In this document: one piece after another, positions 37,967 to 45,784 of the stretch
Layout of the letters: every line of letters begins with the position of its first letter
How positions within the stretch are numbered: position 1 is the first letter of the stretch
Assembly: GCA_009780885.1 (NCBI GenBank)
Contig: WQZF01000001.1
Span: 124,001-188,000, forward strand
Direction: 5' to 3'
DNA length: 64,000 bases
Source: Betaproteobacteria bacterium
Lineage (GTDB): Bacteria; Pseudomonadota; Gammaproteobacteria; Burkholderiales; Rhodocyclaceae
Translations under genes and position numbers: made by a program
Notes under the pieces: generated by a model
Told to the model about the DNA's origin: nothing
The model's database searches: none
The model's input: only the letters and a program-made list of their open reading frames with translations

Positions 37967-39733
37967 CTATTTCTGTTTGAGCTGTTCCGGGTAGCGCATG
38001 CAGAAACGCAGCTCTTCCGGGTAGGGGTAGAAATCTTCGAGGCGGCCTTCCAGGATGTTTTCCCGCGTGCGTTGCCAGAATTCCGGGCTCAGGAGGTCGC
38101 GGTGATGCTTGAGGAAAGTCTGGCGCACCCTGGGCGAGCCGAGCAGGAAGTTGGCGAATTCTTCCGGGAAAACGTCGTTCGGCGCGACGGAATACCAGGG
38201 CTCGGCAGACATTTCCATTTCCGGGTAGGGGGCTTCCGGGATTGCGCGGAAGTTGCAGTCGCACATGTATTCGATTTCGTCGTAATCGTAGAAGACGACG
38301 CGGTTGTAGCGGGTGACGCCAAAATTCTTCCAGAGCATGTCGCCGGGAAAGATGTTGGCCAGCGCGAGTTCCCGGATGGCATTTCCGTATTCGATGACCG
38401 CGTGCTCGATCTGCTCTTCGCTGGCTTCGTCGAGATAGAGGTTCAGCGGCGTCATGCGCCGCTCGATATAGAGGTGCCGGATGACGATCTGCTCGTCGTC
38501 CTCTTCGATCATCGAAGGAGCAAGCGTGCGCAATTCGTGCAGGAGTTCTTCCGAGAAGCGTTTCCTGGGCAGCGCGACAAGGGAGAATTCGAGCGAGTCG
38601 GCCATCCGTCCGACGCGGTCGACCTGCTTGACCATCTGGTATTTGCGCATGACCGTTGCGCGATCCATGTTCTTGGATACGCCGAAAACGTCCTTGATGA
38701 GCTTGAAGACGTAAGGGAAGGAGGGCAGCGTGAAGACGAGCATGACGAGGCCGGGAATCCCCGGGGCGACAAGGAAGGGGTCTTCGGAATGCAGGAGGTG
38801 TTGCAGGAGGTCGCGGAAGAAGATCGTCTTGCCCTGCTTGCCCAGGCCAAGCATCGTGTACAGCTCGGAGCTGGGTTTGCCGGGCATGATCGAGCGCAGG
38901 AAGCTGACATAGCCGGAAGGGACTTCCATGTCGACCATGAAGTAGGCGCGGGAGAGCGAAAACAGGATCCCGATCCGCCAGGCGTCGAGCAGGATGGTGT
39001 CCAGCACCAGCTTGCCTTCCTTGTCGTGCAGGACAGGAATCGCAAAGGGCACTTCGATGTGTCCGTTGATGGCCTTGCCGATGATGTAGGCGCCCTTGTT
39101 GCGGTAAAACGCGGAATAGAGCACCTGGAACTGGCAATTGGCTTCTCGCCTGGGCCAGCCGCCGAGATATTCCCTGAGCGTGGCGAGGACGAAGCCGATG
39201 TCGCGCGAGAGATCGGCGAAGGGGCGTTTCCACTCGAAATCCTCGATGATTTTCCGGAAGGTCGCGCGCAGGCTGCCGTCCGCGCCGGGGTAATAGCTGG
39301 AATAGACCGGAGGGGAGGATTCGATGTATTCGGTGGATGCCGCAGGCCGCGCGAAGAGATAGGTGTTGTTGAAATAGGTGCGGTCGAGAATGTTCGTCGT
39401 GACCGAGTTGAAAAAGGTTTCCGCCAGTTCCGGCTGCTTGTGCCGGATCAGGAGCCCGATATAGAAGAGCTTGACCTGTTCCCAGGTTTCGTCGTCGAGC
39501 GCGCTGGCGTTGAATTCGGTGTGCAGGCGCTGTACCGCGTTGTTGACCTGGGTTTCATAGGAGCGAATCCGCTCGCCGACGGCATGCGCCACGGCCGGCC
39601 AGTCGGCAGCTTCAAACAGTTCCTTGGCGCGGCGTCCGTAGACGCGCATGTTCCGGTAATGGCAGTTGAAGCCTTCGATCATCGTCTGCGCGATCCGCAG
39701 CGCCAGAGGATTCTGGATATTGAGGATTTCCAT
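37967..39733 (-). CDS. aceK: Isocitrate dehydrogenase kinase/phosphatase
   Basis: Switches isocitrate dehydrogenase off by phosphorylation and on by dephosphorylation, steering carbon to the glyoxylate shunt. 588 residues from ATG 39733 (MEILNIQNPLALRIAQTMIEGF); an in-frame ATG at 39793 would add 20 residues. The regulatory N-terminal half is followed by the protein-kinase-like domain with PSFPYVFKLIKD (ATP lysine) and the YDYDEIEYMCDCNFR catalytic loop region. Target Icd is encoded two genes upstream; rnk lies between. No aceA is in the window. Confidence 0.96.
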   Translation of the reverse strand: MEILNIQNPLALRIAQTMIEGFNCHYRNMRVYGRRAKELFEAADWPAVAHAVGERIRSYETQVNNAVQRLHTEFNASALDDETWEQVKLFYIGLLIRHKQPELAETFFNSVTTNILDRTYFNNTYLFARPAASTEYIESSPPVYSSYYPGADGSLRATFRKIIEDFEWKRPFADLSRDIGFVLATLREYLGGWPRREANCQFQVLYSAFYRNKGAYIIGKAINGHIEVPFAIPVLHDKEGKLVLDTILLDAWRIGILFSLSRAYFMVDMEVPSGYVSFLRSIMPGKPSSELYTMLGLGKQGKTIFFRDLLQHLLHSEDPFLVAPGIPGLVMLVFTLPSFPYVFKLIKDVFGVSKNMDRATVMRKYQMVKQVDRVGRMADSLEFSLVALPRKRFSEELLHELRTLAPSMIEEDDEQIVIRHLYIERRMTPLNLYLDEASEEQIEHAVIEYGNAIRELALANIFPGDMLWKNFGVTRYNRVVFYDYDEIEYMCDCNFRAIPEAPYPEMEMSAEPWYSVAPNDVFPEEFANFLLGSPRVRQTFLKHHRDLLSPEFWQRTRENILEGRLEDFYPYPEELRFCMRYPEQLKQK

Positions 39734-39796
39734 GGGTTTTGTCTCGATGCCTTGTTTTTTTGATGGGCGAGGCGCAGGGTGCGCGGGCGCCATGAA

Positions 39797-40234
39797 TCAG
39801 AGCGACATCCAGCCGCGCGCTTCGGGCTGGAAAATGACGTTGTCGAGCCGCCAGCGCCGGCCTTCGGTCTTGGGCAGCGCCAGTTCGAGTTCGTCGCCGA
39901 CGCGCAGCGCGTAGAGCGCCGCGCCGACCGGGCCGAAGACCGACCAGCAGCCTTCGTCGGGGTCGTGGTCTTCCGGGTAGACGAGCGTCAGTTCGCGTTG
40001 TTCCTTGCCGTCGAGCGAACGGAGACTGAAGGTCGAATTCATCGTCACGACATCGCGCGGAACCTTTTCCGGCGGCAGTTCCTGGGCCGCGCGCAGGCGG
40101 CGCATGACCATCCCCGCTTCCGCGCCGGTGTGCTGGTTGCGTTGATAGGATTGCTCGATCAGCGCCAGCAGGCGCTGCTTGTCAACCGAGGTAACGATGA
40201 TGTTCCCGTCGCCCGCCGTCTTGTCCGAATTCAT
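39797..40234 (-). CDS. rnk: Rnk-like regulator of nucleoside diphosphate kinase
   Basis: 145 residues. The C-terminal half matches Rnk/GreA C-domain: PRDVVTMNSTFSLRSLDGKE, LVYPEDHDPDEGCWSVFGPV, GAALYALRVGDELELALP, EARGWMSL. The N-terminal half is a short helical stretch. Rnk binds RNA polymerase like Gre factors but lacks the cleavage coiled-coil tip acids. It sits between icd and aceK, separated from icd by a terminator. Confidence 0.9.
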   Translation of the reverse strand: MNSDKTAGDGNIIVTSVDKQRLLALIEQSYQRNQHTGAEAGMVMRRLRAAQELPPEKVPRDVVTMNSTFSLRSLDGKEQRELTLVYPEDHDPDEGCWSVFGPVGAALYALRVGDELELALPKTEGRRWRLDNVIFQPEARGWMSL

Positions 40235-40243
40235 GGAGCCTCC

Positions 40244-40279
40244 GAAAAAAACGAGGCCCCCTGGGAAGGAGGCCCCGTC
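40244..40279 (-). terminator. Intrinsic terminator of icd
   Basis: On the minus strand ACGGGGCCTCC-TTCCCA-GGGGGCCTCGT, stem with two G-U pairs, then TTTTTTT. It overlaps the start region of rnk, so rnk needs its own or read-through transcription. Confidence 0.8.
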
Positions 40280-40295
40280 TGGAATGAGCAGGTGT

Positions 40296-41525
40296 CTACA
40301 TCCGCTGGATCATCGCGTCGCCGAACTCGGAACAGGACACTTCCTTCGCGCCGTCCATCAGCCGCGCGAAATCGTAAGTCACCACCTTGTCGCCAATCGC
40401 CGCTTCCATCGAGGCGATGATGCGGTCGGCGGCTTCTACCCAGCCCATGTGGCGCAGCATCATTTCGGCGGAAAGGATCAGCGAGCCGGGATTGACCTTG
40501 TCCTTCCCCGCGTATTTGGGCGCGGTGCCATGCGTGGCCTCGAAGCAGGCGTAGACATCGGAGATGTTCGCGCCCGGAGCGATGCCGATGCCGCCTACCT
40601 GCGCGGCCAGCGCGTCGGAAATGTAATCTCCGTTCAGGTTCGTCGTGGCGATGACATCGTATTCGGCGGGGCGCAACAGGATCTGTTGCAGGAAGGCGTC
40701 GGCAATCGCATCCTTGATGACGATGCCGTCCGGCAGTTTCAGCCACGGGCCGCCATCGAGCTCGACGCCGCCGAATTCCTTTTTCGCCAGCGCATAGGCC
40801 CAGTCGCGGAACCCGCCTTCGGTGAATTTCATGATGTTGCCCTTATGCACGATCGTCACCGATTTGCGCTTGTTGACGATTGCGTATTTGATCGCGGCGC
40901 GCACCAGGCGCTCGGTGCCTTCCTTCGAGACCGGCTTGATGCCGATGCCGGAGCTTGCGGGGAAACGGATTTTCTTGACGCCCATTTCCTTTTGCAGGAA
41001 ATCGACGACCTTTTGGCAGCCGTCCGAATTCGCTTCCCATTCGATTCCGGCATAAATGTCTTCGGTATTTTCGCGGAAGATCACCATGTCGGTTTTGGTC
41101 GGATCCTTCAGCGGCGAGGGCACGCCCTTGAAGTAGCGCACCGGGCGTACGCATTGATAAAGATCGAGTTCCTGCCGCAGCGCGACGTTGAGCGAGCGGA
41201 TGCCGCCGCCGACCGGCGTTGTCATCGGGCCCTTGATCGAAACCGAATATTCCTTCAGCGCCGCCAGCGTTTCCGCAGGCAACCACACATCGGAACCATA
41301 GAGCCGGGTCGATTTTTCTCCGGCATAGACTTCCATCCAGTGAATCCTTTTCTTGCCGCCGTAGGCTTTTTGTACGGCAGCATCGACGACTTTCATCATC
41401 ACCGGAGTGATATCGATGCCGATCCCGTCGCCTTCGATGAACGGAATAATGGGATTGTCGGGCACCGGTTGTCCGGGAACGATTTTTTGTCCGCCATGCG
41501 GTACTTTGATCAGGTTCGTGCTCAT
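40296..41525 (-). CDS. icd: Isocitrate dehydrogenase, NADP-dependent
   Basis: Oxidises isocitrate to 2-oxoglutarate in the TCA cycle. 409 residues, E. coli-like dimeric type (416). The AceK phosphorylation site is intact: Ser111 in [14 protein letters not shown], matching E. coli Ser113. [15 protein letters not shown] and [19 protein letters not shown] (substrate and NADP sites) are present. Start ATG 41525. aceK lies two genes downstream, so the regulator and target are neighbours. Confidence 0.97.
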   Translation of the reverse strand: MSTNLIKVPHGGQKIVPGQPVPDNPIIPFIEGDGIGIDITPVMMKVVDAAVQKAYGGKKRIHWMEVYAGEKSTRLYGSDVWLPAETLAALKEYSVSIKGPMTTPVGGGIRSLNVALRQELDLYQCVRPVRYFKGVPSPLKDPTKTDMVIFRENTEDIYAGIEWEANSDGCQKVVDFLQKEMGVKKIRFPASSGIGIKPVSKEGTERLVRAAIKYAIVNKRKSVTIVHKGNIMKFTEGGFRDWAYALAKKEFGGVELDGGPWLKLPDGIVIKDAIADAFLQQILLRPAEYDVIATTNLNGDYISDALAAQVGGIGIAPGANISDVYACFEATHGTAPKYAGKDKVNPGSLILSAEMMLRHMGWVEAADRIIASMEAAIGDKVVTYDFARLMDGAKEVSCSEFGDAMIQRM

Positions 41526-41796
41526 GCCTACTCCATTTGTGTGATTGGTTATCTGGTTACCGGGAAAACGCGGGAGTGACGCAGGAAAATTTCCAGGATT
41601 GCCGGAAATATGGGCAAAACGGGAAAACGATTATGAATCATTTTTTTCCCTGCCGCCACCCCGCCCCCTCAATTCCGCCGCCATTTTTCCGGCCGGGCCG
41701 GGAGGATGGTTTTTTTGGGGATCATCCATTTGATTTGCAAATTTACCCCTGCGATCGTGGCGAAACGATTCTTGCAAATACAAGGAGATGGTCTCC
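41526..41796. other. Intergenic region, nothing recognised
   Basis: Between icd and the Spy-like gene I see no gene, repeat or clear promoter; the sequence has several A/T and G runs. The icd promoter should lie at its left end, possibly near GGTTATCTGGTTACC. Confidence 0.5.
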
Positions 41797-41827
41797 AAAA
41801 AAAACCCGGCGGAGAAAATCCGCCGGG
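41797..41827 (-). terminator. Intrinsic terminator of the Spy-like gene
   Basis: On the minus strand CCCGGCGGA-TTTTC-TCCGCCGGG followed by TTTTTTTT. Confidence 0.85.
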
Positions 41828-41889
41828 GTGAGTACAGGAGCTTTCGGGGAAGGGTTGCCGAACATCCGGCCTCCATCGGGAAGAAGCTT

Positions 41890-42411
41890 TCAGCGCATGC
41901 CGCTCATGCCGCTTCCCATCCCTCCCGGCCGCTGCCCCTTGCCGGAAGGTCCGCGCTTGCCGTCCTTCTTGTCCCGGGGTTGGAAGAAATGGGTATCGAA
42001 GCTTTTCTTCTGCTCCGGCGTGAGTACCGCGTAAAACTCCTTGACCGCCGCCAGGTGCTCGCTCATGCGCTGTTGGCGCGCTGCCGCGAATTCCTGCATT
42101 TTTTCCATCCGTTCCGGGGTCGTGAGCTTGCTCCAGGCTTCCCGGTCGAAGGCGGGCGGCGCCGATGGCGGCTGCATTTTGCCGGTATAGGTCTTCCATG
42201 CCGGTTCCTGCTCCGGCGTCAGTTTCAGTGCGTCGTGCAAGCGGATCATCCGCGATTCCATGCGTTGCGCCATTTTTTTCTGGAAAGCAGCCGGGTCGCC
42301 CTGGCGATCCCACATCATCCCGCAATGCCCCTGGGCAAGCGCCGGAGCAGCCAGCGCAGTCAGGCTTGCAGCAAGCAATCCAGTGAAAATAAAGGAACGT
42401 GTCGTTTTCAT
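41890..42411 (-). CDS. Spy/CpxP-like periplasmic LTxxQ protein
   Basis: 173 residues from ATG 42411 (GACGGAGATTGAC upstream). Signal peptide FIFTGLLAASLTALAAPALA, cleaved about residue 27. The mature chain is helical and Met/Gln/Lys-rich with two LTPEQ motifs (ALKLTPEQEPAW and AVLTPEQKKSF), the mark of the Spy/CpxP fold: periplasmic chaperones or metal-responsive adaptors. The tail is Gly/Met-rich (RPGGMGSGMSGMR). No two-component partner adjacent. Confidence 0.85.
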   Translation of the reverse strand: MKTTRSFIFTGLLAASLTALAAPALAQGHCGMMWDRQGDPAAFQKKMAQRMESRMIRLHDALKLTPEQEPAWKTYTGKMQPPSAPPAFDREAWSKLTTPERMEKMQEFAAARQQRMSEHLAAVKEFYAVLTPEQKKSFDTHFFQPRDKKDGKRGPSGKGQRPGGMGSGMSGMR

Positions 42412-42646
42412 GTCAATCTCCGTCAAAGGGTTGGTTGGTGGTGCAATTGCATCAGAACACTCCCATGTCGCTTCCATTTGTCCGTTCCGCGCCATTTTGT
42501 CACTGAATGTAGGATTTCGCGCGATCCGCTACAAAAGGGCGTGGCGGCGCGGTATCTTTTTCTCCCTTGTATTTTTTTCCCAATGATTGCCAATTCCCGG
42601 GAGAACGGCTACGCTACACGCTGTTTTTTTCAACCAGAGGTATGCC

Positions 42647-42988
42647 ATGTCTACAACAGCCGAAAATATGAACCCTGTAAAGGAAACTGCAACCGCTTCA
42701 CGCGACAAGCTGGTGACGGATCTGAAAGCTGTCGTTGCCGACGCCGAGGAAATCCTGCGCGCCACTGCCAATCAGGCGGGCGAGAAAATGGGCGAATTGC
42801 GCGAGCGCATCCAGGATCGCCTGCGCGACGCCAAGGTTCGCCTGGCCGATGCCGAGGTGAAGATTCTCGACAGCACCAAGGCGGCAGCCCGCTGTACCGA
42901 TGACTTCGTCCATGAACACCCCTGGAAGGCCGTTGGCATTGCCGCCGCGCTGGGGCTTGCGCTCGGCGTCCTGATCGGCCGCCGCTGA
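42647..42988 (+). CDS. yqjD: YqjD/ElaB-like membrane-anchored ribosome-binding protein (DUF883)
   Basis: 113 residues from ATG 42647 (MSTTAENMNPVKETA). Long amphipathic helix (residues 15-90), then the DUF883 C-terminal anchor HEHPWKAVGIAAALGLALGV-LIGRR. E. coli YqjD tethers stationary-phase ribosomes to the inner membrane. First of a three-gene yqjDEK-like operon, as in E. coli. Confidence 0.9.
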   Translation: MSTTAENMNPVKETATASRDKLVTDLKAVVADAEEILRATANQAGEKMGELRERIQDRLRDAKVRLADAEVKILDSTKAAARCTDDFVHEHPWKAVGIAAALGLALGVLIGRR

Positions 42989-43017
42989 TCTGCCCTTGAA
43001 GTTTCCGGGAACCCCGA

Positions 43018-43452
43018 ATGAACAGGGAATCCGGTGAAAAAGGCCGTGCGGGAACAAATCGCGCCGGCCTTTTTTCCGCAGCCAGAGGAATCCTCGCAAC
43101 CTTGCTGGAGAGCGCGCGCACGCGGCTCGAACTGGCGCGCACGGAGCTGGAGGAAACCGGCATCCTGTTTGCGAGGATGCTGGCTTTCGCGCTGGTTTCC
43201 CTGGCCTGCTTCGGGCTGTTCGTCATTTTCGGCGTCGCGCTCTTGACGCTTGCCTTTTGGGAAAGCCGGCTTCTCGTGCTGGGTTTGTTCTCGGCGCTTT
43301 TCCTGGCGCTGGGCATCGTTTTTATCGTCGTTTGCCTGCGCCAGAAGAAGCCTGAACCGGCGCTTTCCGCGACGCTTTCCGCGCTGGAAGAGGACATCCG
43401 GCAGTTGAAGGCTGCCGCTGCGGAATCGTCCCGCCTGCACCCCGATGAATAA
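43018..43452 (+). CDS. yqjE: YqjE-like holin-superfamily membrane protein
   Basis: 144 residues. Amphipathic N-terminal helix (LLESARTRLELARTELEE) then two membrane helices (MLAFALVSLACFGLFVIFGV; LVLGLFSALFLALGIVFIVV), the layout of the YqjE / holin-X family. It overlaps the next gene by 8 bp. Function unknown; co-occurs with yqjD. Confidence 0.87.
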   Translation: MNRESGEKGRAGTNRAGLFSAARGILATLLESARTRLELARTELEETGILFARMLAFALVSLACFGLFVIFGVALLTLAFWESRLLVLGLFSALFLALGIVFIVVCLRQKKPEPALSATLSALEEDIRQLKAAAAESSRLHPDE

Positions 43453-43780
43453 CAAACGACTGCTTGAGCTGGCGCGGCGTCGCGGCCAGCTTGAAGAGCG
43501 AATCGTCGCGCAGAGAATGAGGCTGGCGGAAACCAGCCTGCCGCTGCAACAGGTGGCCGCTTACGCCGATCGCGTTGTCGGCGCGGCCCGGTCGGGACTT
43601 TCCTGTCTTCGCCGTTACCCCCTGCTTGCCGGTCTTGCCGTTGGCGCGGTCTTCGCAACGAAACCGCGCCGTATCGTGCGCTGGGCGCGTCGCGGATGGA
43701 TGACCTGGCAGCTTTATCGCAGCGCGCGGCGCTGGTTATACAACACGAAACTCGAATTTCCTTTTCAAACCAGGAATTGA
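43445..43780 (+). CDS. YqjK-like protein
   Basis: 111 residues, basic. N-terminal part MNNKRLLELARRRGQLEERI with further Arg-rich helix, a hydrophobic segment around PLLAGLAVGAVFATKP, and a Trp/Arg-rich tail. Position and composition match the third gene of yqjDEK operons. It overlaps yqjE. Confidence 0.75.
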   Translation: MNNKRLLELARRRGQLEERIVAQRMRLAETSLPLQQVAAYADRVVGAARSGLSCLRRYPLLAGLAVGAVFATKPRRIVRWARRGWMTWQLYRSARRWLYNTKLEFPFQTRN

Positions 43781-43801
43781 TTCCACTGAGGGGAAGCCGT
43801 C

Positions 43802-44770
43802 ATGAACCCGGAAGCCGATAAACGCGCACCCCACAGTACGGAATACGAGGCGTTTTGCCTGAACGGCTGGCTGGCGGTTCTTTTTTATCTTCTCATCGTT
43901 GCTGCCGTGGCCTGGTTCGTTTTTCATACCCTGGCCGTGCTGCCGGGCGCGTCCTCATCGTGCGCCGGGCCATTCTGCAAGGGCAGTGGAAACACGCTTG
44001 CCTGGGAAGCGCCGGTCGTTCTCGTGATTGCCGGTTTTGTCCTGGCTTTTGCCGCGCGCGGATTTGTCATTCTCGAACCGAATATCGCCGCCGTGCTCAC
44101 TTTCTTCGGCCGCTATGCCGGAAGTATCAGCCGCGCAGGATTTTCCTGGTACAACCCGTTCTGCCAGCGGCAGAAAATTTCGTTGCGCGTCTACAACCTG
44201 AACACCCCGACGCTGAAGGTCAACGATAAATCCGGCAACCCGGTCGAGGTCGCGGCGGTGATCGCCTGGCGTGTGCGCGATACCGCGCGCGCCGTGTTCG
44301 ATGTCGAGGATTACAAATCCTTCGTTGCGATCCAGGGCGAATCGGCGTTGCGCCAGGTCGTCAGTTCGCGCCAGTACGACGGGGATGAGGACAGCACGGA
44401 TTCGCTGCGCGGCGATCTCGATGCGGTGACGCAGTTGTTGTCCTCGACGATCCAGTCGCATGTCGAGTTGGCCGGAATCGAAATCATCGAAGCGAAAATC
44501 GCGCACCTTGCCTATGCGCCGGAAATTGCCAGCGCGATGCTGCGACGGCAGCAGGCTGCAGCGGTGATTGCGGCGCGCGCAAAGATCGTCGAAGGCGCCG
44601 TGACGATGGTGCAAATGGCGCTGAACCACCTGGAGGAAGGCAGGATCGTTTCCCTGGGCGCGGCGGACAAGGTGCAACTGGTCACCAACCTGATGACGGT
44701 GCTGGTTTCCGAGAGCGAGGCGCAACCGGTGTTGTCGATGTCCAGGCAGGGCGACGCAGATCGCGCATGA
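43802..44770 (+). CDS. SPFH/Band 7 domain membrane protein
   Basis: 322 residues from ATG 43802. Two N-terminal hydrophobic segments (LAVLFYLLIVAAVAWFVFHT; PVVLVIAGFVLAFAARGFVI) are followed by the Band 7 domain: EPNIAAVLTFFGRYAGSISR, NLNTPTLKVNDKSGNPVEVA, YKSFVAIQGESALRQVVSSR, GIEIIEAKIAHLAYAPEIAS. Stomatin-like scaffolds of this type organise membrane proteases or microdomains. 21 bp after the YqjK-like gene and possibly in the same transcript. Confidence 0.88.
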   Translation: MNPEADKRAPHSTEYEAFCLNGWLAVLFYLLIVAAVAWFVFHTLAVLPGASSSCAGPFCKGSGNTLAWEAPVVLVIAGFVLAFAARGFVILEPNIAAVLTFFGRYAGSISRAGFSWYNPFCQRQKISLRVYNLNTPTLKVNDKSGNPVEVAAVIAWRVRDTARAVFDVEDYKSFVAIQGESALRQVVSSRQYDGDEDSTDSLRGDLDAVTQLLSSTIQSHVELAGIEIIEAKIAHLAYAPEIASAMLRRQQAAAVIAARAKIVEGAVTMVQMALNHLEEGRIVSLGAADKVQLVTNLMTVLVSESEAQPVLSMSRQGDADRA

Positions 44771-44899
44771 CGGAGATCGCCGGCATCAAGGAATGCAGGA
44801 TGTGGTGAGCGCAGCGAAACCCATCCTGCGCACTGCGCACTATTTAGCGGTCTCCTCAGTAACTGCCGGTTCAATAAACAGGGGGCTCTTTTCGGCTAA

Positions 44900-44976
44900 T
44901 TTTCTAAATTTGGTTAAATAATAGTCCGCTACTGTAGTGATGTACATCAAATAATTATTTAAACAAATTTAGAAAA
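44900..44976 (+). repeat. AT-rich 76-bp intergenic element, copy 9
   Basis: Ends TTTTCTAAATT (44900-44910) and AATTTAGAAAA (44966-44976). Core CGCTACTGTAGTG at 44927-44939. Between convergent Band 7 and hupE genes, just before the hupE terminator. A half family D repeat (GAGCGCAGCGAAACCCATCC) lies left of it at about 44806. Confidence 0.9.
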
Positions 44977-44983
44977 TTATTCG

Positions 44984-45022
44984 GAAAAAAACGGCGTTTT
45001 TCGCGTTGCGCGAAAACGCCGT
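44984..45022 (-). terminator. Intrinsic terminator of hupE
   Basis: Minus strand: GACGGCGTTTTCGCG-CAA-CGCGAAAAACGCCGT followed by TTTTTTT. Confidence 0.85.
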
Positions 45023-45033
45023 CCGGGGGGAGA

Positions 45034-45630
45034 TCAGGCAAGCAGCGGGGCGGCGAGGAAGAAAATTCCGGCAGCGCCGACCGTGGCTCCTGCGGTGCGG
45101 AATCCTGCATGCCCGTAGTTGCGCAGCTTGCGGCCGATCAGGATGCCGCTGCAATGCAGGGCCACGGTGCAGGCGACGAAGCCGAGCGCGTACAGCGCGA
45201 AGCTGGCCTCGGGCGGAGTTTCCTGTCCGTGCGCAAGGCCATGAACGATGCCCATCAGCGCGATCAGCGCCAGCCCCAGGGAAGGCGTTCCGCGCGCCGT
45301 GACGACCAGCATGATGCCGCAGACGATCAGCGAGGCGGCGATCAGGGATTCCACGAACGGAAAATGGATTCCGGCCAGACCCGCTGCCGCGCCTGCGATC
45401 AGCGCGCAGACGAAGGCGAGCGGCCCTTGCCAGATGCGCTTGGAATCGCCGAGGCAGGCCCAGATCCCGACGGCGATCATTGCAAGCATGTGGTCGATTC
45501 CGGTCAGGGGATGCGCGATGCCATCCATGAATCCGTGCGTGTGCGAAAAAACACTGGAGTGCGCCTGGGCTGTGCCTGCGGCCAGCATCAGCAGGATGCT
45601 CAAAATCAGGGATCTTTGGGTTCCGTTCAT
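45034..45630 (-). CDS. hupE: HupE/UreJ family nickel/cobalt transporter
   Basis: 198 residues from ATG 45630 with GAGGAG upstream. Signal-like N-terminus (SLILSILLMLAAGTAQA) precedes the HupE/UreJ signature: HSSVFSHTHGFMDGIAHPLT followed by GIDHMLAMIAVG, rich in potential metal-binding His/Asp. Six further hydrophobic segments, with VHGLAHGQETP in the middle. Probably a Ni or Co permease; no hydrogenase or urease gene is in the window. Confidence 0.88.
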   Translation of the reverse strand: MNGTQRSLILSILLMLAAGTAQAHSSVFSHTHGFMDGIAHPLTGIDHMLAMIAVGIWACLGDSKRIWQGPLAFVCALIAGAAAGLAGIHFPFVESLIAASLIVCGIMLVVTARGTPSLGLALIALMGIVHGLAHGQETPPEASFALYALGFVACTVALHCSGILIGRKLRNYGHAGFRTAGATVGAAGIFFLAAPLLA

Positions 45631-45674
45631 GGTGATGAATCTCCTCTTCGTTTGGGGCGGGTGGTGGCAGCAAT

Positions 45675-45705
45675 GATATAGCGATTCCCGGAAATTCTCA
45701 TGCTT
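45675..45705 (-). promoter_or_regulatory. Putative hupE promoter
   Basis: Minus strand: CATGAGAATTTCCGGGAATC then GCTATATCAT; -10 TATATC 45 bp before the ATG. Nearly the same sequence stands upstream of dsbB. Confidence 0.5.
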
Positions 45706-45784
45706 CGACAACTCCGTCTTGCGGACTGCGGCGCATTTGCGCAAAAAGAATCCTCTGCTTTGCGAGGGAAGTCAACGCCGCCGG

